The translations under genes were made by a program, and so were the position numbers. From NCBI GenBank assembly GCA_030748495.1, contig JASMLX010000005.1, positions 25,328-89,327 of the forward strand: 64,000 nucleotides of DNA. Reading direction: 5' to 3'. Within the stretch, counting starts at the first letter, position 1. The number at the start of each line of letters is the position of its first letter. Positions 54,480 to 63,971 of this stretch are shown here, one piece after another. This stretch comes from Candidatus Poribacteria bacterium. Its GTDB lineage: Bacteria; Poribacteria; WGA-4E; UBA9662. Below the pieces are notes generated by a model, which was given only the letters and a program-made list of their open reading frames with translations, was not told the DNA's origin and did no database searches.

Positions 54480-54965
54480 ATGCCAATTAAACTAATTGCT
54501 AAAGTTGCCACTCATCCATTAGCTGATTCCCCAGTTGTTGTTATTTTATCTTGCGTGGCTGTCATTTGTACTATGCTCTTGCTGACAATTGGTCCTTCAG
54601 TGAGGCAACAGCAGAAGAGCCGAAAACAACCCCCCAAAATGTGGATTAGTCTGCAAAGTGTGCGGGTCGGAATCAACGGTGTCAGCGTAGATGCAGATAT
54701 AATTATCAAAAATAACAATCAGAAGCCGGTTACTCTTAACAGTATTATGCTCTACTTTACGGAAAATGACGAAATCCATGCGCTGGATGTCACTGTTTAT
54801 GGAGCAACACTCCCTGCCGAACTCAAGCCGTACCAAGAACTGGATCTGGGCTTAAACAGCCTCGCTAACCGTCCATTGATGGAAGGAATCGAATCCGAGG
54901 CTTGGGCGCTTTGCGAAATCGACGGTCAGTCTTTGGAGTCACGACACACCCTGTTCACTATGTAG
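54480..54965 (+). CDS. Small single-pass membrane protein, LEA-like strand domain
   Basis: 161 residues. A transmembrane segment (PVVVILSCVAVICTMLLLTIG) is followed by an extracytoplasmic domain with the strand pattern MWISLQSVRVGINGVSVDADIIIKNNNQKPVTLNSIMLYF. That NxNxxPVxLxxIxxxF pattern resembles LEA14/WHy domains, which bind or stabilise proteins. Not a firm assignment. It starts 5 bp after the VWA gene stop, so the two proteins probably work together at the inner membrane. Confidence 0.65.
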   Translation: MPIKLIAKVATHPLADSPVVVILSCVAVICTMLLLTIGPSVRQQQKSRKQPPKMWISLQSVRVGINGVSVDADIIIKNNNQKPVTLNSIMLYFTENDEIHALDVTVYGATLPAELKPYQELDLGLNSLANRPLMEGIESEAWALCEIDGQSLESRHTLFTM

Positions 54966-55406
54966 TCGATCGCTACCAGCTAAGTAGATTAAATTGATCC
55001 GTCCGGGTTGGATATCCACGTCCTCCCAAACATAATCCCGAACGGTTACACCGACCTAATCTATTTTCTGCTAAAATCGACAAGTCGTTTCCCCTTTTGG
55101 CAACGAGCCGCTAGACTTTAGGTTGCCGGTTCAATCATCAACATGCCCTATTTCCTTCAGATAGAACGCCTCTGGTCCATTTCCACTGATCATCTTAAAC
55201 ATACATCTTCTAGCCATACGCTATTGGAGAGTGCGAATAGCCAGAGGGAGACATTCCCTAATCACTGGTACAACGACTTTGCTAGACAGTAATTTTGGTG
55301 GATAATAATTTTATCAAACAGTATAGTGTCTGTCTAGCTGGTCTTGATGAATCAACCACTTACCTATCTAAAAACTGAAGCGACGAACAAAAAGTAGGAG
55401 TGAGCT
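54966..55406. other. Intergenic region, 441 bp
   Basis: No gene supported. A 9-bp inverted repeat (GCTAGACAG at 55281-55289 and CTGTCTAGC at 55330-55338) brackets 40 AT-rich bases about 70 bp before the next start codon, and may overlap its promoter. Confidence 0.4.
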
Positions 55407-57347
55407 ATGGGTCAAACTCAGGATAACAGTTCAAATAAATATTTTAATCGTTATGTTGCCTTACTTGCGATGGTGGGTGACCCAGAGTTTGTCGATTTCC
55501 TGGCGGAGGCTCGACCTCAAGTTGTGCAGATGGGATTTTATGGACCTCAGCTTTACGCCCTTGGTGATACTGATTTGGGTAGTGGTTATCCAATGAGATT
55601 GCCGGTTCGTGGTATCGACCAGGTGTTGGAATGGCAAAAGGATTTTAATCAACAGGTCCATCGTCTGGGAGGAAAAGTTATCGGTCACTTCTCGATGACA
55701 ACAACTTGGGGAGATCCAAAAGAAAAAACAGGGTTCTTTGAGTCTTACGATGACTCCTGGCCCACGAATCTGCTGGGTCCTAAACCCGTCGAGCAAATTG
55801 CCGATCTGGTACAAAAATCAGCCGATGGTCTGATGATCGTGGGAGACCGTTACGGATTTCCATGGGTAGTGGGATGCAGTAATAATCCGCATTGGCGTCA
55901 ATTACACAGAAAGATGGTTGAGATCGCCATTACCGAGTGCGATGTCGATGGATTCGTTTCACTCTACAACTATAACCACGGTTGTGCCTGCGAGTATTGC
56001 AACCAAGCCTTTCGAATTTACCTGAAGAATCAGTATTCATCTAGGGAGATTCTCTCGCAGTTTGGCATCGACGATATAGCGGAGTTTTGCCTGGACGGGA
56101 AACTGGGTAAGGTCGTCGGTTGGATTGACACCGACAGTCCTCACCCGGTTAATTTACAGCTTGAAGCGATGCGTTTTTCTCAATTGTCCTGGAAGCACCA
56201 TTACGATGAAGTATTCGTTAAAACCGGTCGAAAACTGAAACCTGATTTAATCCTGGGTTCATGGAACCATCTCGGGTTTGTCGGTCATCATGAACGCAAC
56301 GTAATGCCGAAAGAGTTGTGGGGTCGAGATGAAGATTTGTTGTGGTACAGTTCTGGAGGGCAGTTCGGGACAGTTGCCGAGGGTGATGCCGGTATTCGGA
56401 TGTTGAACCTGAAATTTATATGGGAACTCTCAGGTCACAAACTTCCAGTCCTTGGCAGGTATGAAGGGACACGAACGCGAGCCAGTATCGCTGAAGGGTT
56501 AGCTTGCCAGGGGCCCGGTATGGGACTGTACTGCAATTGGAAAGATCCTGACGGCAGAAAAGCTTTTATCGATTATTTTCATTTCGCAGAAGAGTTTGAG
56601 GCCTACTTTCATCCGGTAAAAAGTCATGCTGAAGTGGCCTTGGTTTTTCCACGCCAGTCAGTTTTAGCGGGCGATGACCAGCCTGTCGAACGTTTCCGCC
56701 AAATAGGTCAGTTTCTGATGGACGAACATGTGCTATTTGATGTTTTATCCGATCAGAAAATCTCAGCTGAACGGCTGAATCAGTATCGTTCGATTGTCCT
56801 GACTAAAACGGTAGCGCTTAGTCAGAATCAGACTGACCTACTGGCAGAATACGCAGCGCAAGGAAATCCGGTAATTGTTACGTCAGATAGCGTTGGTCCT
56901 GTGGATGGGAACATTCGACCGGATTGGTTCACGGAGCATAAAAAGATATTTTCTATCTCGCTGGATAACCGCTCTGAACTGTTGTCGTTGCTACGAGATG
57001 AAATCAATGGCGGGTTATCGCAGTTTGATACGATGTGGGCCGTTCGTGTCAATGCTTACCAGCAACCAGGGCGGATTATTATCCATCTGGTAAATTATAA
57101 CCGCATCGAATCCGAGGCCGGTGGGCCGGCTAATGAATCTCCAATCGCCACCATCGACATCGGTGTTAATCTGAGATTGAGAGAATGTCATAAACAAGTT
57201 ACAAGGGTTACTTTTTTATCGCCAGAACCACCGTATCGGGAAGATTTAACTTGGGATCGAGAGGAGATGCAATCGCAGGATCGACTGCGTTTTCAGATCA
57301 GATCGATGTTGGTTTACGGGATTGTAGTCATTGAACTAAGTGAATGA
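55407..57347 (+). CDS. GH42-like glycoside hydrolase (beta-galactosidase type)
   Basis: 646 residues, no signal peptide. The N-terminal half looks like a TIM barrel: VVQMGFYGPQLYAL, KVIGHFSMTTTWG, DGFVSLYNYNHGCACEYCNQAFRIYL, LILGSWNHLGFVGHHERNV. The cysteine cluster C-A-C-E-Y-C is typical of GH42-like family members. The second half (HAEVALVFPRQSVLAGDDQPVERFRQIGQFLMDE, FDVLSDQKISAERLNQYRSIVLTKTVAL, PVIVTSDSVG) matches the beta-galactosidase trimerisation (glutaminase-like) domain, and a final strand domain has RIIIHLVNYNRIES. Catalytic Glu residues were not assigned. AGGAG lies 6 bases before the start. It begins a carbohydrate-active run with the following deacetylase. Confidence 0.78.
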   Translation: MGQTQDNSSNKYFNRYVALLAMVGDPEFVDFLAEARPQVVQMGFYGPQLYALGDTDLGSGYPMRLPVRGIDQVLEWQKDFNQQVHRLGGKVIGHFSMTTTWGDPKEKTGFFESYDDSWPTNLLGPKPVEQIADLVQKSADGLMIVGDRYGFPWVVGCSNNPHWRQLHRKMVEIAITECDVDGFVSLYNYNHGCACEYCNQAFRIYLKNQYSSREILSQFGIDDIAEFCLDGKLGKVVGWIDTDSPHPVNLQLEAMRFSQLSWKHHYDEVFVKTGRKLKPDLILGSWNHLGFVGHHERNVMPKELWGRDEDLLWYSSGGQFGTVAEGDAGIRMLNLKFIWELSGHKLPVLGRYEGTRTRASIAEGLACQGPGMGLYCNWKDPDGRKAFIDYFHFAEEFEAYFHPVKSHAEVALVFPRQSVLAGDDQPVERFRQIGQFLMDEHVLFDVLSDQKISAERLNQYRSIVLTKTVALSQNQTDLLAEYAAQGNPVIVTSDSVGPVDGNIRPDWFTEHKKIFSISLDNRSELLSLLRDEINGGLSQFDTMWAVRVNAYQQPGRIIIHLVNYNRIESEAGGPANESPIATIDIGVNLRLRECHKQVTRVTFLSPEPPYREDLTWDREEMQSQDRLRFQIRSMLVYGIVVIELSE

Positions 57348-57449
57348 CTATTCTGCCCCAGAAAGGATTCGGAAACAGTAGAATTGTCACTCTGAACTCG
57401 CATTTTGCAAACGTCTGCTTATACCTAAGCTCGTTTTTTAGGAGGAGAG

Positions 57450-58307
57450 ATGTTTCTCCTTACATTTGATGTTGAAAGCGCCTATGCACTCAATCCAAAC
57501 TTGGAATCTGAAGAGAACTGGGAAATCTGGTTGGAAGAAACCTTGACCAGTGTCGAGCAGATTACTCGCATCCTAGAACGGCATCAGGTGCCCGCAACTT
57601 TCTTTATGGTTGGAAAAGTCGTTGAAAGAGCAGGAAAGGAGCTAGCAGATTTATTACAAGACGATCTACTGTTCGATATTGGGTCTCACACTTACAGTCA
57701 TATGGGGATTTTGAGTGACCACTCTGAGGTGCTCCAACAACTGGATCAAGAACTGGTAAGAACATCAGAACTGATCCTGAAATATTTCGGTAAAGAGCCG
57801 CTCGGCTTTTGTGCCCCCGGAGGGTTTTACCGGGGACTGCAAGGTCACCCGAAGCAACTCGGCATTCTACGGAACCACGGACACCGATTTATTCGTACTG
57901 ACGGTGTTGGGCCGCCTGAGCAACCGATGCCAGCTCTTTTTACCCAGCCATATTGGCATATCCAGGATGGATTCCCCGAGTTGTTTGAAGTGCCAGCTAA
58001 CGGATGGCATTGTAACTTACTTTTCAATACAGGCCATCAGAATGACGGATGGAAACCAGCACCCGGTTTTGCTGATGGAACGATTCTAGAGAGACTGCCG
58101 GCCACGGTAGAAGAGGGATTTCAAGCGCGAAGAAAGGAATTCCAGTACGCTATTGATCATAATTTGATTTACGGGCCAGCGATGCATCCTTGGTCGGTAT
58201 ATCGATTTGATCCGGAATTGGAGCACTTGGAGCGGTTAATTAAAATGGCACAAGGTGAAAATGTGCCGATTCTAAATTGTCGTCAATTGTATAATAAATA
58301 CCGATAA
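57450..58307 (+). CDS. Polysaccharide deacetylase family protein
   Basis: 285 residues, NodB-homology fold. MFLLTFDVESAYALN carries the family TFDVE start with catalytic Asp. The metal-binding His pair is in FDIGSHTYSHMGI (H-x-x-x-H). PATFFMVGKVVE is motif 3-like, FCAPGGFYRGL contains the active-site Arg equivalent region with a Tyr-Arg pair, and AMHPWSVYRF near the end is the final His motif. It lacks a signal peptide, so is cytoplasmic or non-classically exported. AGGAGG lies 5 bases before the ATG. It follows the GH42-like gene by 102 bp and probably acts on the same glycan. Confidence 0.88.
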   Translation: MFLLTFDVESAYALNPNLESEENWEIWLEETLTSVEQITRILERHQVPATFFMVGKVVERAGKELADLLQDDLLFDIGSHTYSHMGILSDHSEVLQQLDQELVRTSELILKYFGKEPLGFCAPGGFYRGLQGHPKQLGILRNHGHRFIRTDGVGPPEQPMPALFTQPYWHIQDGFPELFEVPANGWHCNLLFNTGHQNDGWKPAPGFADGTILERLPATVEEGFQARRKEFQYAIDHNLIYGPAMHPWSVYRFDPELEHLERLIKMAQGENVPILNCRQLYNKYR

Positions 58308-58699
58308 TCAGTGGCTTAACCTAGAAACAGAGTTGAAAGCAAGCAGATGTTATGTTTTCTGGATATCGGGCTGAAAGTTGGTATTTGCAACTTTGCCCTC
58401 GACTCAATCCCCGCTTAGAAGATGAGGCTCGTGGCGCAAACGGCACTGATTCGTTTAATAATAGAAGGCCTTCTCACCTGTGGTTCAAATTTGTCAACAA
58501 GGTCGCCAAACGGTTGGCTAAAACTCAATATCACGATTCTCTGATCAAGGGAGGGTCGAAAAGTCTATGTCAGTCTGGCAAGGATAGACTATAATGAGGC
58601 CATCTACCTGCTAAAAAATAGACCGAGAAAGCGAACAACCTGCACTTCAACTTCAGTTGGCGTGCGCCTCAACTTAATGAGGAAAGGAGAAACATCATC
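58308..58699. other. Intergenic region, 392 bp
   Basis: No supported gene. An 80-codon frame at 58352-58594 has no recognisable motif and no ribosome binding site, so was not called. Confidence 0.4.
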
Positions 58700-61165
58700 A
58701 TGACTATCGAAGAAAAGCTACCACGCACATCTGGTGGCGGGCGCAGTCTTACATTTTGGAGCCTCGCTACGGTGCTGTTGATTTCGACAGGTGTTTTCGA
58801 GGTAAAGATTGCAGCACAAACCGTAAAAGAAAATCCTGTCTATCAGGGGCTACAGCCGGATCAATTCTTCACGAAATGGTTTGTCCTGGGCCCGATTACG
58901 TTTCCTACTGAGGAGATAACTCCAGATCGAGCAGATGACCTAACTTCAGATGACAAACTCCGCATATCCTCCAAGCAGTTCGAGGCCGATCCTCCCTTTC
59001 CGATCACAGATCTTTCCTCAACCAAATCAACCCACCACATTGGTGACCAGGAATACCAGTGGCAATCCGTTGCGTCGGAAAATGAGATCCTAGATCTAAA
59101 CCAGATCTACGGAAAAACGGAGTTTGCTGAAGCTTATGCTTGGACCGAAATTCACCTGCCGGAACCCAAAAAAGTTTTACTTAGTATCGGCAGCGATGAT
59201 GGTATAAGAATCTGGCTCAATGGACAACTCGTCCACCAAAATTGGAGTGCCCGTCCAGTTTTGAAAGATCAGGATCTGGTACCTGTTACATTCAAGAAAG
59301 GTGAGAATCAACTACTGCTCAAAATTCAGAATATAAGATTAGATTGGGGATTTTGCTGCCGTGTACTCGGTCCTAAATCTCTACCGAGAAAATTGGTCGA
59401 GACTGCCGGGGTAGGAGATTTGGATACCCTTGAAATGCTGTTATCACACGGGGCAAATATTGATGCTACCTCCTATGGTCTGACGGCTTTGCATTACGCT
59501 AAGATCCGTGGGCGAGAACAGACCGTCACCTTCTTGCGAAAGAGAGGCGCCGATCTCAAAATCCAGATGCCCACCCAAGAGATGGTTGTAGATGCCTTTC
59601 TCGAGGAGATCATCAAAGACAATTCGCCCGGAGTTGCGGTTCTTATAGCCCAAAACGGTGAGATCCTTTACCTGAAAGGATTTGGATACGCCAACCTAGA
59701 AAATCAGATCCCGATTATGCCACAGACCAAGTTCCGTATCGGTTCTATTACCAAACAGTTCATAGCATCTGCCATCCTGAAACTGCAAGAAGACGGCTTG
59801 CTCAAAGTTACAGACCGCCTCTCCAAGTTTCTACCGGACTACCCCCGCGGTGATGAGGTCACCCTTCATCATCTACTAACCCACACTTCAGGAATCCACA
59901 ATTATACCAATCGACCAGAGTTTTCTTCGGTAGTAGAAACTTATACCGAAGCAGAAAAGATGATCGAGTTTTTCAAGGCTGATAAGTTTGACTTTGATCC
60001 GGGAGAAAAATGGTCTTATAGCAACTCAGGTTATTTTCTACTGGGACACATCGTCGAAAAAGTTTCTGGTCAATCTCTGGGAGATTACCTCAAACACCAC
60101 TTTTTCGATCCGACCGGCATGAAGAATACCGGAGTCCATAGCTCAAAACAGACCCGCAACAATCAGGCCACCGGATATTCCTATACTGGTGGTAGACCTG
60201 AGAAAGCAATCAACTGGGAGATGTCTCGTGCGGGTGGAGCCGGAAACCTTTACTCGACGACTCAGGATCTTTATCGCTGGAATGAAGCCGTTTTCAACGG
60301 TAAACTTCTAAGTCCGGATACACTCAAATTAGCCTTCACACCGGTGAGAGTCAACGATGGAAGTCAAGGAAATGCCCTTGGCGGTCAATACGGCTACGGT
60401 TGGATGTTGACGAAAGAACGTGGCCTGAAAGAGGTTGGGCACAGCGGCGGATTGCCGGGGTGGAGTGCCTACCTGACCCGTTACCCTGAGCAAAACCTGA
60501 CAATTACCATTTTGGCAAATGCCTCACCACCGGCTCCGGATCTGGTTCCATCAACTCTAGCAGACAGAATTGCCGAGATCTACCTGTGGCAGCGAATGGA
60601 ACCTATGGAGTCCTTTGCTACGGACCAAAGTGTAGACATCAGTGACGACTATCTCGGTCAATACGACTACACGGGAGGAATAATGACCATCACTTGGGAA
60701 AGAGATCAACTGTTTGCTCAACTGACCGGGCAACCCAGGTTCGAGATTTTCCCCAAATCCGAAACAGAGTTCTTCTGGAAAGTTGTCGACGCCCAAATCA
60801 CTTTCGTCCGCAACAGCAAAGGTGAGGTGACTCATGTTACTCATCATCAAGGTGGGCAAACCCTCAAAGCTCCCAAATTAAAAAAGAGAGACGTTGCCCA
60901 GATAGATACAGCTATTTATAACGCTTACGTTGGAAAATACGATTATGGACATGGTGCTATCCTGACCGTAACCAAGGAAGGAGATCGATTGCTAGCACAA
61001 ATGACAGGCCAGCCAACGTTTGAAATTTTTCCGCGATCCGAGACAGAGTTTTTCTGGAAGATCATCAACGCTCGGGTAACGTTTGTCAAAAACGATAAAG
61101 GCCAGGTCAGCAAGGTAATACATCATCAGGCTGGCACTGAAATCCAAGCCTCCAAAATCGATTAA
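58700..61165 (+). CDS. Serine beta-lactamase-family hydrolase with ankyrin and duplicated C-terminal domains
   Basis: 821 residues. A signal anchor (TFWSLATVLLISTGVFEV) is followed by a jelly-roll-like sensor (DGIRIWLNGQLVHQNWSARPV, FKKGENQLLLKIQNIRLDWGF) and two ankyrin-type units (GDLDTLEMLLSHGANIDATS, GLTALHYAKIRGREQTVTFLRKRGADL). The class C beta-lactamase/D-alanyl carboxypeptidase-like core has Ser349-I-T-Lys352, Tyr440-S-Asn442 and H581-S-G-G. Two near-duplicate DUF3471-like modules end the protein (DYLGQYDYTGGIMTITWERDQLFAQLTGQP and AYVGKYDYGHGAILTVTKEGDRLLAQMTGQP). Function may be an esterase, peptidase or penicillin-recognising enzyme; substrate unknown. AAGGAG precedes the start. 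Confidence 0.92.
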   Translation: MTIEEKLPRTSGGGRSLTFWSLATVLLISTGVFEVKIAAQTVKENPVYQGLQPDQFFTKWFVLGPITFPTEEITPDRADDLTSDDKLRISSKQFEADPPFPITDLSSTKSTHHIGDQEYQWQSVASENEILDLNQIYGKTEFAEAYAWTEIHLPEPKKVLLSIGSDDGIRIWLNGQLVHQNWSARPVLKDQDLVPVTFKKGENQLLLKIQNIRLDWGFCCRVLGPKSLPRKLVETAGVGDLDTLEMLLSHGANIDATSYGLTALHYAKIRGREQTVTFLRKRGADLKIQMPTQEMVVDAFLEEIIKDNSPGVAVLIAQNGEILYLKGFGYANLENQIPIMPQTKFRIGSITKQFIASAILKLQEDGLLKVTDRLSKFLPDYPRGDEVTLHHLLTHTSGIHNYTNRPEFSSVVETYTEAEKMIEFFKADKFDFDPGEKWSYSNSGYFLLGHIVEKVSGQSLGDYLKHHFFDPTGMKNTGVHSSKQTRNNQATGYSYTGGRPEKAINWEMSRAGGAGNLYSTTQDLYRWNEAVFNGKLLSPDTLKLAFTPVRVNDGSQGNALGGQYGYGWMLTKERGLKEVGHSGGLPGWSAYLTRYPEQNLTITILANASPPAPDLVPSTLADRIAEIYLWQRMEPMESFATDQSVDISDDYLGQYDYTGGIMTITWERDQLFAQLTGQPRFEIFPKSETEFFWKVVDAQITFVRNSKGEVTHVTHHQGGQTLKAPKLKKRDVAQIDTAIYNAYVGKYDYGHGAILTVTKEGDRLLAQMTGQPTFEIFPRSETEFFWKIINARVTFVKNDKGQVSKVIHHQAGTEIQASKID

Positions 61166-61704
61166 GAATTGGGATTAACATCACAGATAATTTTTCTTGT
61201 AAGATTTTTCATCACTAAAAAAACACTGCTTGCAAACCTTGCTCAAGCAGGTCGCCTAGGTTCAAAACCGAAACTATCGAGCATATTTGTCGCACCGGAA
61301 AGGCGACTGAGAGAATTGGCTCAAGAGCCATAACTCTCGTTCGTTGCAGGGTTAAGTAGAAAGGATAAGGAAAAAGAACTTGTGGAAATTGCATTAAATT
61401 CTATCTCTTCTTTTGAACAATATACAAAAGAACCCAGATCGATGAATCTTCTAATTCGTGAAATAGAAGAAAAATATTACACAAAAGAAGCAGGCCTAAC
61501 CATCTGTTGCTGTTGATGGCGGGGCCGTCTTTATCAATGCTTTGGGTTTTTCGGGTAGTTTTCGGTAAACTTCTGCTAAAACTGAGCTTGGGTATTAAGC
61601 ATTAAACTTATGTTCAATTTCTTAGACCTGTCATCGTGTTGCCGGTCGGTTCGTTCGCGCTGGTTGTTTGATCGGTCGATCCGGCCTAATTGGAGGGAAA
61701 AGTA
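61166..61704. other. Intergenic region, 539 bp, with a short hydrophilic frame
   Basis: A frame around 61381-61515 reads EIALNSISSFEQYTKEPRSMNLLIREIEEKYYTKEA but lacks an ATG and is interrupted upstream. It may be the tail of a lost gene. Nothing else stands out. Confidence 0.35.
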
Positions 61705-62139
61705 TTGGGATTAAATAGATGGATTCCGTATTTGCTGGCGACAGGGTTAGCACTCGGCCTAGCTGATTTCTGTGTTAAGTTAGCTGCCAAAAGGGTGTCT
61801 AACAGCACCGGCTTTCTGCTTTTTGGAATCTGTACCTTTGTCTTTTCGTCAAGCTGGTTTCTCTGGCAACGCTCCCACCGCTTTGAGCAACTGGTAACAC
61901 CAACAGGAATTGTTCTTGGCACTGCCGCCGGTATCGGCTTCAGTTTGGTGACCTTGGGATTGTACGCCAGTTTTGGCGCTGGTGCACCTATTTCAGTCGC
62001 TTCGCCCGTGATTCGTGTCTGTGGTCTGCTGATTGCCAGTTTCCTCGGACTAATGATTTTGCGGGAACCGCTATCATGGCGCTATGTACTGGGATTACTG
62101 TTGGCTGTTAGCGGTATCTTTCTGATTGTGACGAGCTGA
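61705..62139 (+). CDS. Half-size EamA/DMT-type membrane protein
   Basis: 144 residues from a TTG at 61705, chosen because GGAGGG lies 7 bases upstream; the in-frame TTG at 61690 would sit on top of it. Five transmembrane segments are visible (WIPYLLATGLALGLADFCVKL, FLLFGICTFVFSSSWFLW, IVLGTAAGIGFSLVTLGLYASFG, ISVASPVIRVCGLLIASFLGLMI, WRYVLGLLLAVSGIFLIV). The LREPLSWRYVLGLLLAVSGIFLI end is the conserved EamA signature. With one domain it would work as a dimer, as small multidrug or half-DMT transporters do. Substrate unknown. It precedes the alpha/beta hydrolase by 60 bp. Confidence 0.8.
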   Translation: MGLNRWIPYLLATGLALGLADFCVKLAAKRVSNSTGFLLFGICTFVFSSSWFLWQRSHRFEQLVTPTGIVLGTAAGIGFSLVTLGLYASFGAGAPISVASPVIRVCGLLIASFLGLMILREPLSWRYVLGLLLAVSGIFLIVTS

Positions 62140-62199
62140 CTTTACCAAACTCAATCTCAATCAAACAATTAAAGACACCCTCGGAGGAGATTCAGCGAT

Positions 62200-63135
62200 A
62201 TGGATCGAGAGCTATTTCGTCAACGGCTACTTGAAGACTTGGGTGGGGGGTGGCCAACATTTACAGATCTGAATGTGCAACTAATAGAAATCATCGATGG
62301 TGATGGTTACACTATTGAGTCACTCCGCTACCAATCAGAGCCTGGCGATTGGGTGCCAGCATATCTGTTGATTCCAAGTGGGGTATCGGCTCAGCGGCCA
62401 GCCCCGGGGATTGCCATTTGGCACCAGCACGCCGGACAGTACCATCTGGGAAAGAGCGAACCAGCGGGGTTGGATGGCAATCCCATGCACCATACCGGTG
62501 TTGCGCTAGCTCGTGAAGGATATGTAGTTATCTGCCCAGACGCGCTCTGTTTTGAAGAACGACAAGACCAAAAATTGAAAGGCGGCGACTACGAACGGTT
62601 TGAATTTCTGAAGTATGTGGTCAATGGTCAGTGTCTGGCCTGGAAAAATATCATGGATATGAAACGGGCGGTAGATCTACTCTGTCAACGGCCAGAAGTG
62701 CTAGCGGATAAATTGGGTTGCTACGGTCACTCGATGGGATCAACCCATACCTGGCTGGTTGGTCCTTGGGAAGAGCGGTTGAGGTGTTTGGTCGGAAATT
62801 GCTGTCTGCCAACCTACAAGGCCGTTCATCATCACCGTCTACTCCACTGTTTCCCTAATTTTGTGCCTGGACTCGACGCCTACGGCGATACCCCGGACAT
62901 TGCAGCCTTAATCGCTCCTCGTCCACTCCATCTCAATTTTGGCGAGTTGGACAGTGGCAGCCCAATTGAAGAGGTGAAACAGGGCTTAGGTGTGATTGCC
63001 GAGGCTTATACTCAACAGAATGCGTCTGACAATTTTTCTTACTATATCGAGGCGGGATCCGGTCACATTCTGTCAAATGAGATGTGGGAGCGAACCAAAG
63101 CCTGGTTTGGTCAGTACCTTTCATCGGATGAGTAA
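62200..63135 (+). CDS. Alpha/beta hydrolase (dienelactone hydrolase / acetyl-xylan esterase-like)
   Basis: 311 residues, no signal peptide. Nucleophile Ser178 sits in LGCYGHSMGSTHTW (G-x-S-x-G type). The catalytic Asp is likely that in LNFGELDSGSPIEE and the His is in IEAGSGHILSNEM. The early strands WVPAYLLIPSGV...PGIAIWHQHAGQYHLGKSEPAGL form the oxyanion side. Several Cys/His-rich stretches (CLVGNCCLPTYKAVHHHRLLHCFPNF) are unusual but typical of this environmental subgroup. Probably a cytosolic esterase acting on glycans or aromatic lactones. GGAGGAG precedes the ATG. Confidence 0.88.
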   Translation: MDRELFRQRLLEDLGGGWPTFTDLNVQLIEIIDGDGYTIESLRYQSEPGDWVPAYLLIPSGVSAQRPAPGIAIWHQHAGQYHLGKSEPAGLDGNPMHHTGVALAREGYVVICPDALCFEERQDQKLKGGDYERFEFLKYVVNGQCLAWKNIMDMKRAVDLLCQRPEVLADKLGCYGHSMGSTHTWLVGPWEERLRCLVGNCCLPTYKAVHHHRLLHCFPNFVPGLDAYGDTPDIAALIAPRPLHLNFGELDSGSPIEEVKQGLGVIAEAYTQQNASDNFSYYIEAGSGHILSNEMWERTKAWFGQYLSSDE

Positions 63136-63291
63136 CCTGGGCATGTGAGTATCATGTAAACCTTCTCTTAGAACACTCAACTTCATCCTAATTATCAAAT
63201 GGAACTTTGAGTTTTAACAGAACTAAAATAAGGGGCTTTATCGTAATGAACGACATGCGTGAGATACTCCGATCGCCAGTTCGGTGACTGT

Positions 63292-63770
63292 TCAATGTCG
63301 CGTGACATATACGTAGTAGGCGTTTGTCACGTGTTTTCCGTCTTTATCGGCGAACCAGGCCTCAAGCTTGGTCTTGCCTGTCTCCAGTTTTGTTCTGAAC
63401 TTGACGGCCAGCACTTCTCCGTCCTCATTCAAAATATAGTCCACAGATGGCTTGGCTTTAACGGGCAGAGGTTTCTGTTGCTGAAAAGATCCGATTTGAC
63501 ATAGTGCAGAAACGACTGGAAGGTCGCGGCTATAGTTATGAGCCACGGCATATTCGTTGCGATTATAAGGAAAGTTTTCAGATCTTCAGGCACGGGGATG
63601 GCCCCCCTAATCGGCGCGTTTGCCTCTACCGGGTAACGCCTCAGCTCAAACTCATATTCACCATCACATTCCACGATCAGGTCCCAGTTACCTTTTGCAG
63701 GGCAACCCTCGAGGACCTGATCATGATTCCATAAGTGGTCGATGTCATGACCTGTCAACTTGCAGGGGTC
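63292..63770 (-). pseudogene. C-terminal fragment of an arylsulfatase
   Basis: The minus strand reads KLTGHDIDHLWNHDQVLEGC, NWDLIVECDGEYEFELRRYP and VEANAPIRGAIPVPEDLKTF, then changes frame near 63550 and continues AVKFRTKLETGKTKLEAWFADKDGKHVTNAYYVYV to a stop at 63292. The GEYEFELRRWP and AYYVYV motifs are the C-terminal strands of large arylsulfatases. The first two thirds, with the active-site cysteine and metal site, are absent and nothing homologous lies upstream. Pseudogene. Confidence 0.7.
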
Positions 63771-63937
63771 TCCTTGTGTGAGCCGATAATGGTTTCTTTA
63801 CCCTTGTATGGTAAGCGTCAAGAATAGAGTGCCTGGGTGGGAATAGTAAGCCTCAAGGGGCTTTGGACGATAGCTAGTAATTGTATTTGCGGGCCAATGT
63901 TAGAATATAATGATGGTTTAGAGATCGTCAAATAAGC

Positions 63938-63955
63938 AGCCGAGAAAAGTCGGCT
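63938..63955. repeat. Short hairpin before the right-edge gene
   Basis: AGCCGA and TCGGCT pair around a 6-base GAAAAG loop, just upstream of the GGGAG ribosome binding site of the last gene. May influence its translation, but no known riboswitch. Confidence 0.35.
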
Positions 63956-63971
63956 CTGTAGGGAGTAATCA

